Virus record (IMG/VR): IMGVR_UViG_3300021792_000005
Span: 1-37,418 of that record
Origin: a virus
Reading direction: 5' to 3' (one strand)
Length of the DNA: 37,418 bases
Shown here piece by piece: positions 33,762 to 37,418 of this stretch. Made by a program: the position numbers and the translations under genes. Position 1 is the stretch's first letter. The number at the start of each line of letters is the position of its first letter. The notes beneath the pieces were generated by a model. That model searched no databases. It saw nothing but the letters and a program-made list of their open reading frames with translations, and had not been told where the DNA came from.

Positions 33762-34640
33762 CTAGAAATTTGGCTCTCCACCAAATTCAAATCCACCGAA
33801 ATCTTCTGATGGTGGTTGAACATTTGGTATTTGTTGTCCTTGATTAGGTGTTGGTGGTACTTGTGCTTGTTGCTGATTCATGTTAGGAATAGCATTTGGT
33901 TGCGCAGGTGCAACAGGTTGTTGTTGCTGTTGCTGGAATTGTTGAGGTGTAACAGGCTGTTGTTGTATTTGAGCATTGCCTTGAACAGGGTTTCCATCCT
34001 CATCATGGAATGTTTTCCATTCAGCAAATACTCCACCACCACGAACATACTCTAATGCTTCTTGTGAATTATTAATACCGCTATATTGGCTTTCTCTAAT
34101 ATGTCTTGGAACTTCTGTATATTCTCTAGAGTTAAAACCATGTTCTCCTATAGAATAATAAACAGGTCTAGTTACCATTGGTGGAACTGTTTGTTTAATA
34201 ACATCAGGTATTGGTGCTAATGACATTATTTTATTAAACTGTTTACCTGAACCTTTGGCTGTTCCAATAGCAACATTTGCATAGACCATCATACCAACTA
34301 AGTTTTGGTCGAATTTAAACGCCGCAGCTTGTTCGTCAGTCATGTTTCCAAATAATCCAGACATCAATGCTCTTAGGTTACCTAATGATGACATTGAGAA
34401 AGTATATGTTTCGTATATATGAGCTGGTTTTTGTCCATCTCCTATATAATACTCTTGAAGATGATCTGCTATCTCAAAGATGAACATTATCTTTCTTTGT
34501 AACTTGTTGTTATATCCAAACTGTGTCCCTAAATCAATAAAACCTGCAATGTATGCTGGGTGTAATCCTTGTGGTACTAATTGAATGTTCTCATTCTTAA
34601 CCTTTTCATTACCTGTGTTTCCTCCTACTGGTGCTTGCAT
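33762..34640 (-). CDS. ssb: Single-stranded DNA-binding protein, phage type, 292 aa
   Basis: Binds single-stranded DNA at the fork. The N-terminal about 150 residues have the OB-type pattern seen in phage SSB-like proteins: GLHPAYIAGFIDLGTQF, then KIMFIFEIADHL, and a later LVGMMVYANVAIG. A linker of about 75 residues rich in Gln, Pro and Asn (around 210-285) follows, and the chain ends with an acidic-aromatic tail, SEDFGGFEFGGEPNF. This three-part build (core, flexible linker, acidic tip) is typical of SSB proteins, whose tip recruits partners. The start lies in the 16-bp cassette shared with the exonuclease gene. It overlaps the upstream gene by 16 bp. Confidence 0.75.
   Translation of the reverse strand: MQAPVGGNTGNEKVKNENIQLVPQGLHPAYIAGFIDLGTQFGYNNKLQRKIMFIFEIADHLQEYYIGDGQKPAHIYETYTFSMSSLGNLRALMSGLFGNMTDEQAAAFKFDQNLVGMMVYANVAIGTAKGSGKQFNKIMSLAPIPDVIKQTVPPMVTRPVYYSIGEHGFNSREYTEVPRHIRESQYSGINNSQEALEYVRGGGVFAEWKTFHDEDGNPVQGNAQIQQQPVTPQQFQQQQQQPVAPAQPNAIPNMNQQQAQVPPTPNQGQQIPNVQPPSEDFGGFEFGGEPNF
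34625..34640 (-). promoter_or_regulatory. Stop/start overlap cassette, copy 1
   Basis: The - strand sequence ATGCAAGCACCAGTAG is the SSB start (MQAPV) and, one base out of phase, codes the C-terminus Cys-Lys-His-Gln and TAG stop of the upstream gene. It is identical to the copy at 31463-31478, about 3.1 kb away. Confidence 0.6.
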
Positions 34641-34966
34641 TTCTTTTTATATTTAAAATTATCAAAATAAAATTTTCTTTTCTGTTCCAAAAGCTTGTCG
34701 TGTGCTACAGATGGAACAAATCTTAACACATTTCTTATTGTTATTGGCTCTCTTAACCAAAACAAATAAAGTGACATTATTAATTTCCATATTTTTATTA
34801 CAGCAAATGTTTTCCATTTGTCGTGTCCATGTTTACGTTTCATAGCTTCTGCTATTTGACGTTCTTGTTCTCTTCTTAATTCTTTGGAATTAAATTTCGC
34901 ATATTCTTTAGTTCTTTTACTGTAGAATATTAATCTTCTTTTTGAGCCTAATCCCTTTATTTTCAT
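34625..34966 (-). CDS. Hypothetical very basic protein, 113 aa
   Basis: Not recognised. The ATG at 34966 is used, preceded at 3 bp by TAAATACATAT; a TTG at 35026 would overlap the DnaB gene. The protein is rich in Lys and Arg (SKRRLIFYSKRTKEYAKF, ELRREQERQIAEAMKRKHG), with a central aromatic-hydrophobic stretch (FAVIKIWKLIMSLYLFWL, about residues 54-71) that could be a buried or membrane helix, and a basic end (FKYKKKCKHQ). Lying between DnaB and SSB it may bind DNA or help load the helicase, but this is inference. Confidence 0.55.
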   Translation of the reverse strand: MKIKGLGSKRRLIFYSKRTKEYAKFNSKELRREQERQIAEAMKRKHGHDKWKTFAVIKIWKLIMSLYLFWLREPITIRNVLRFVPSVAHDKLLEQKRKFYFDNFKYKKKCKHQ

Positions 34967-35000
34967 GTTATATGTATTTAGGCTCAAAGATAGCTCTTTT

Positions 35001-36335
35001 TTAGAAAAAGCTATTGTCCTCTTCAAATTTAGATTTCTCTTTATTGAATTTAAGTTTGAACAAACCTATACCTATATTTCTACCTTTCGCATATATGATT
35101 TCCGTTACGTTTCTTTCTTCTTCCGTTATTTCTTCTTCATTCATATAGTATTCAGGTCTATGAACGAATATAACAGTATCTGCATCTTGCTCTAATGCAC
35201 CTGACTCTCTTAACGTATCTAATTGAGGTCTTTTAACTATTGTTCCTTTTGCAGGTCTGCTTAATTGTGATAATGCTACAATAGGCATATTTAATTCTAG
35301 AGTTAATTGCTTTAATCTTCCTGATATTTCAGCAACTTCTTGTTCTCTAGAGTGTCCTTTTGTAACTCTTATTAATTGTAAATAATCAATAAACACAATA
35401 GAAACATTATCCTTACGTTTATGATACCTAATCTTTGATATTATGGCATCTAATCCATAAGTCTTATCCTCTAGTATCATATTCGTTTTCTCTAATATTC
35501 CTGCACCTTGATTGAGCCTAACCCAATCATCATCGGAAGTCTTACCTAAAAATAGTCTTTTAGCGTCGATGTTCGTATGAGAAGAGAACATCTTAAACAT
35601 CAAAGATGTTGCAGACATTTCCAATGAAAAGAACAATGGTTTATATCCTCTTAATGACGCATTTTGAGCAATGTTAAGTGCATAGGTAGTCTTACCCATT
35701 GAAGGTCTTGCACCTATAATAGTTAGTTCTCCATCGAGTATTCCTCCTGAAAAGCTATCTATCCTATCAAACCCTGTTGGAACTCCTATTATCCCTTTAG
35801 CTTTGAATTTATTAGAATTCAATTCTGCTGATTTTAAAGCATCTTTAACATGTTCTGCCATTGTCTTTGTAGCAAGGACTTTGACAGAACTTTTAGATTC
35901 TTCTAAACCGTTTATTGACTCTTCTATGTAATCTTCTATGTCTAATGTATCAAAATCAACGTTCTGATATTTCATGAACATAAATTCTAAATCATCAGCC
36001 ATTTTATATTTTCGTAATTGACGTATATCATCAATTAGTGATGCATGAGTAGATGCTTGTGTACCTATTCTTATCACTTCTTGAAAAATATTAGCTTTAT
36101 CTATGCTTGAAAATTTCTGTTCATATTGAAATGGAACATTATCAATGCTAGTAGGTAAGCCTTGCTTTATACAACGTTCAATAGCTAACATAATATCTTT
36201 ATGTTCAGCCTTACGAAAATACTTTTCAGTAACACTATAATTGTCAAGTATTGACATATAGTAATTACTAAAGCCCATTATCATAGAGAGTATTTTTTCT
36301 TCTAGCTTTTCTCTTCTCTCAATGCTATATTTCAT
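35001..36335 (-). CDS. dnaB: Replicative DNA helicase, DnaB family, 444 aa
   Basis: A hexameric ring helicase moving 5'-3' on the lagging strand. An N-terminal helical domain (about 1-120) precedes the RecA-like motor: Walker A GARPSMGKT (208-216), SLEMS (237-241), Walker B VSIVFIDYLQ (311-320), LSQLSR (355-360) and RESGALEQDADTVIF (376-390), followed by an arginine-finger-like KGRNIG. The length is normal for the family. No primase domain is fused and no primase gene is in the window. The end KFEEDNSFF is acidic-aromatic. The start overlaps the ThiF-like gene by 11 bp. Confidence 0.93.
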   Translation of the reverse strand: MKYSIERREKLEEKILSMIMGFSNYYMSILDNYSVTEKYFRKAEHKDIMLAIERCIKQGLPTSIDNVPFQYEQKFSSIDKANIFQEVIRIGTQASTHASLIDDIRQLRKYKMADDLEFMFMKYQNVDFDTLDIEDYIEESINGLEESKSSVKVLATKTMAEHVKDALKSAELNSNKFKAKGIIGVPTGFDRIDSFSGGILDGELTIIGARPSMGKTTYALNIAQNASLRGYKPLFFSLEMSATSLMFKMFSSHTNIDAKRLFLGKTSDDDWVRLNQGAGILEKTNMILEDKTYGLDAIISKIRYHKRKDNVSIVFIDYLQLIRVTKGHSREQEVAEISGRLKQLTLELNMPIVALSQLSRPAKGTIVKRPQLDTLRESGALEQDADTVIFVHRPEYYMNEEEITEEERNVTEIIYAKGRNIGIGLFKLKFNKEKSKFEEDNSFF

Positions 36336-37053
36336 TTGATGTTATTCTGTACTTATTAAGATTAACGTACAGTTCAGATGTATTGAGTTCCCCTTTTATT
36401 ACTAGTCTAGATAATATAGCCATAGCATAGTCTACCATTATTTGATTAATCATAAAACTTTGCTTAGATAAACTTTCTAGCATAGAACAGCTAGGTTCGT
36501 CTGGCTCATCTGAAAATGTACTGAAATCAATTTCATTGTTTAATTTCTCATGCGATGTTGAACGTATGAAAATTTGTCCCGTGTATTCACTATTACCGAT
36601 GTCAAACCAAATGGTTGGTATAAAAATACTATTTTCTTTACTTAATATATAATTATTTAACAATCTTCTCCCTTCAATATTATCTATTGTAGAAATTACA
36701 ATAGTTCCAAGTGCATGATTTTTTGGATATAATATATCTTGTATTGTATGTCTTTTAATCCTTTGCACTATACAATCAACAGAAGTATTGAATGTGTATG
36801 ATAGCCTTTCAGCTAATACAGGTGCTTTGTATTGTCCTAAATCTTGTTCTAAATACTTTTGTTTAGATATATTGTGTTTCTCTACAATATCATCATCTAC
36901 AATAGTTAAATGAATACCTTTCCTACCTAATTGTAGTAATGCGTCATTTAACTCCATTAATAGAACCGCCATTCTACTACCTGTAGCACCAGCTCCTATT
37001 AAAAATACTTCTAAGTATTCATTGTCTAATGTTAATGCTTTCACGTTTATCAT
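36325..37053 (-). CDS. ThiF/E1-like adenylating enzyme, 242 aa
   Basis: A member of the E1/ThiF/MoeB fold that activates a C-terminal carboxylate with ATP. GAGATG (20-25) is the nucleotide loop, VDDDIVEKHNISKQKY (52-67) matches the D-x-D-x-V...N-x-x-R-Q motif with Lys64 in place of Arg, followed by Lys76 in GQYKA and TIDNIEGRR (122-130). Cys189 in EPSCS could be a thioester or conserved Cys. No zinc-binding CxxC pairs are present. The sequence style is close to the ThiF protein of PRTRC plasmid systems. No ubiquitin-like partner is visible in the window. It sits directly upstream of DnaB in the replication operon, overlapping at both ends (4 and 11 bp). Confidence 0.8.
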   Translation of the reverse strand: MINVKALTLDNEYLEVFLIGAGATGSRMAVLLMELNDALLQLGRKGIHLTIVDDDIVEKHNISKQKYLEQDLGQYKAPVLAERLSYTFNTSVDCIVQRIKRHTIQDILYPKNHALGTIVISTIDNIEGRRLLNNYILSKENSIFIPTIWFDIGNSEYTGQIFIRSTSHEKLNNEIDFSTFSDEPDEPSCSMLESLSKQSFMINQIMVDYAMAILSRLVIKGELNTSELYVNLNKYRITSNEI

Positions 37054-37271
37054 GATAATCCCAATTTGTTTAATTCTTCTGAATATTCTTTTAGTCTGTC
37101 AAGATATAGATTTGCTATTCTCTTGTTTCCTTTTTGCATATAATGCAGGGTAGTTTTATAATGCGAATTAATGAATTTATTAGCATCAGCTACCAAGACA
37201 TTAGACTTAGGTAGCTGAATACCATTTACTCTTTTTAATCCATTAATAAATTCTTTAAAACTCTTCTTCAT
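37050..37271 (-). CDS. Hypothetical basic protein, 73 aa
   Basis: Not recognised. A small Lys-rich, probably helical protein (KKSFKEFINGLKRVNG, KRIANLYLDRLKEYSEELNK) without cysteines or membrane segment. Its stop overlaps the ThiF-like start by ATGA (37050-37053), implying coupling; its start overlaps the edge gene by 17 bp. It ends LNKLGLS, without a Gly-Gly terminus, so it does not look like a substrate for the neighbouring E1-like enzyme. Confidence 0.55.
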   Translation of the reverse strand: MKKSFKEFINGLKRVNGIQLPKSNVLVADANKFINSHYKTTLHYMQKGNKRIANLYLDRLKEYSEELNKLGLS

Positions 37272-37418
37272 TCATCCACTTAATTATCCTTTGTTTCATT
37301 CCGTGAGTAACACTATTGAAAAATCTATAGTTGTCCATTGTTGTTAGTCTATTAAGGAAATCGATTCTTATTTGTTCTCCATAATCAAATTCTTCAACAA
37401 CCCATTTCCTCAAATCTA
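37255..37418 (-). CDS. Hypothetical protein, C-terminal 53 residues, 5' end outside window
   Basis: A - strand frame is open from the right edge to TAA at 37255-37257, giving 53 residues beginning DLRKWVVEEFDYGEQIRIDF and ending IIKWMNEEEF. The sequence is helical, charged and Trp/Phe-rich. It overlaps the 73-aa gene by 17 bp, in keeping with the rest of the operon. There is too little sequence to name it. Confidence 0.6.
   Translation of the reverse strand, partial: DLRKWVVEEFDYGEQIRIDFLNRLTTMDNYRFFNSVTHGMKQRIIKWMNEEEF

Noticed and set aside
1-37418. Stop-codon reassignment, as found in some crAss-like phages
   Set aside because: TAA, TAG and TGA all end genes at sensible overlaps, and long frames stay open without read-through.
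1-37418. tRNA genes
   Set aside because: The gaps between genes are too short, and no cloverleaf or T-loop signature was found in the few that exist.

Overview
The window looks like about 37 kb of a tailed double-stranded DNA phage infecting a Bacteroidota (Bacteroidetes) host, most likely a crAss-like (Crassvirales-type) podovirus. The DNA is AT-rich (by eye about one third G+C). Genes are packed with 1-20 bp overlaps. Start codons are preceded by A/T-rich sequence and not by Shine-Dalgarno motifs, and one intergenic gap holds a match to the Bacteroidota promoter consensus (TTTG, 19 bp, TAnnTTTG). TAA, TAG and TGA all end genes, so the code is standard. No portal, terminase or major capsid gene lies in the window, so the crAss-like assignment rests on gene order and on the RNA-polymerase-like giant protein; it is an inference.

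Left block (1-26100, + strand): virion and cell-entry genes. It opens inside a repeat-bearing tail fibre. Next come a putative receptor-interaction or structural protein, a retropepsin-like aspartic protease and a 91-aa protein, closed by a hairpin terminator. A short unit framed by two terminators, with its own candidate promoter, encodes an amidase-like protein that seems to have lost its zinc ligands. Then follows a 1487-aa tail protein (muzzle-like), two small proteins, a 905-aa glucosaminidase/coiled-coil protein, a 632-aa protein and a 3775-aa giant. The giant carries a zincin motif (HEISH), a DNDGD motif in a beta-prime-like double-psi beta-barrel context and membrane-like segments. The last five genes fit a set of ejected or cargo proteins in which the giant would transcribe early phage genes after entry.

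Right block (26142-37418, - strand): replication and nucleotide-metabolism genes, converging on the left block at a bidirectional terminator (26106-26137). In transcription order: an edge-truncated gene, a small gene, a ThiF/E1-like adenylating enzyme, DnaB-type helicase, a basic protein, an SSB-like protein with a Q/P-rich linker and acidic-aromatic tail, a NinB-like protein, a small membrane/coil protein, a Dda/RecD-like SF1 helicase, a small gene, a 5'-3' exonuclease, a coiled-coil protein, a possible clamp-like protein, a possible PD-(D/E)XK nuclease, six small genes and dUTPase, then a 29-codon basic ORF.

The most interesting signals are the giant RNAP/metalloprotease protein with an A10 tract after which either single-base slip meets a stop within 1-4 codons; a retropepsin-like protease in the late operon; an amidase-fold pseudoenzyme; an identical 16-bp overlapping stop/start cassette used at two separate gene junctions; a shared acidic-aromatic C-terminal peptide on several replication proteins; a lone E1-like enzyme in the replication operon; and two very short genes fitted exactly into the gaps between others. 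I saw no tRNA genes, CRISPR arrays or insertion sequences, and no gene-free stretch longer than about 120 bp.
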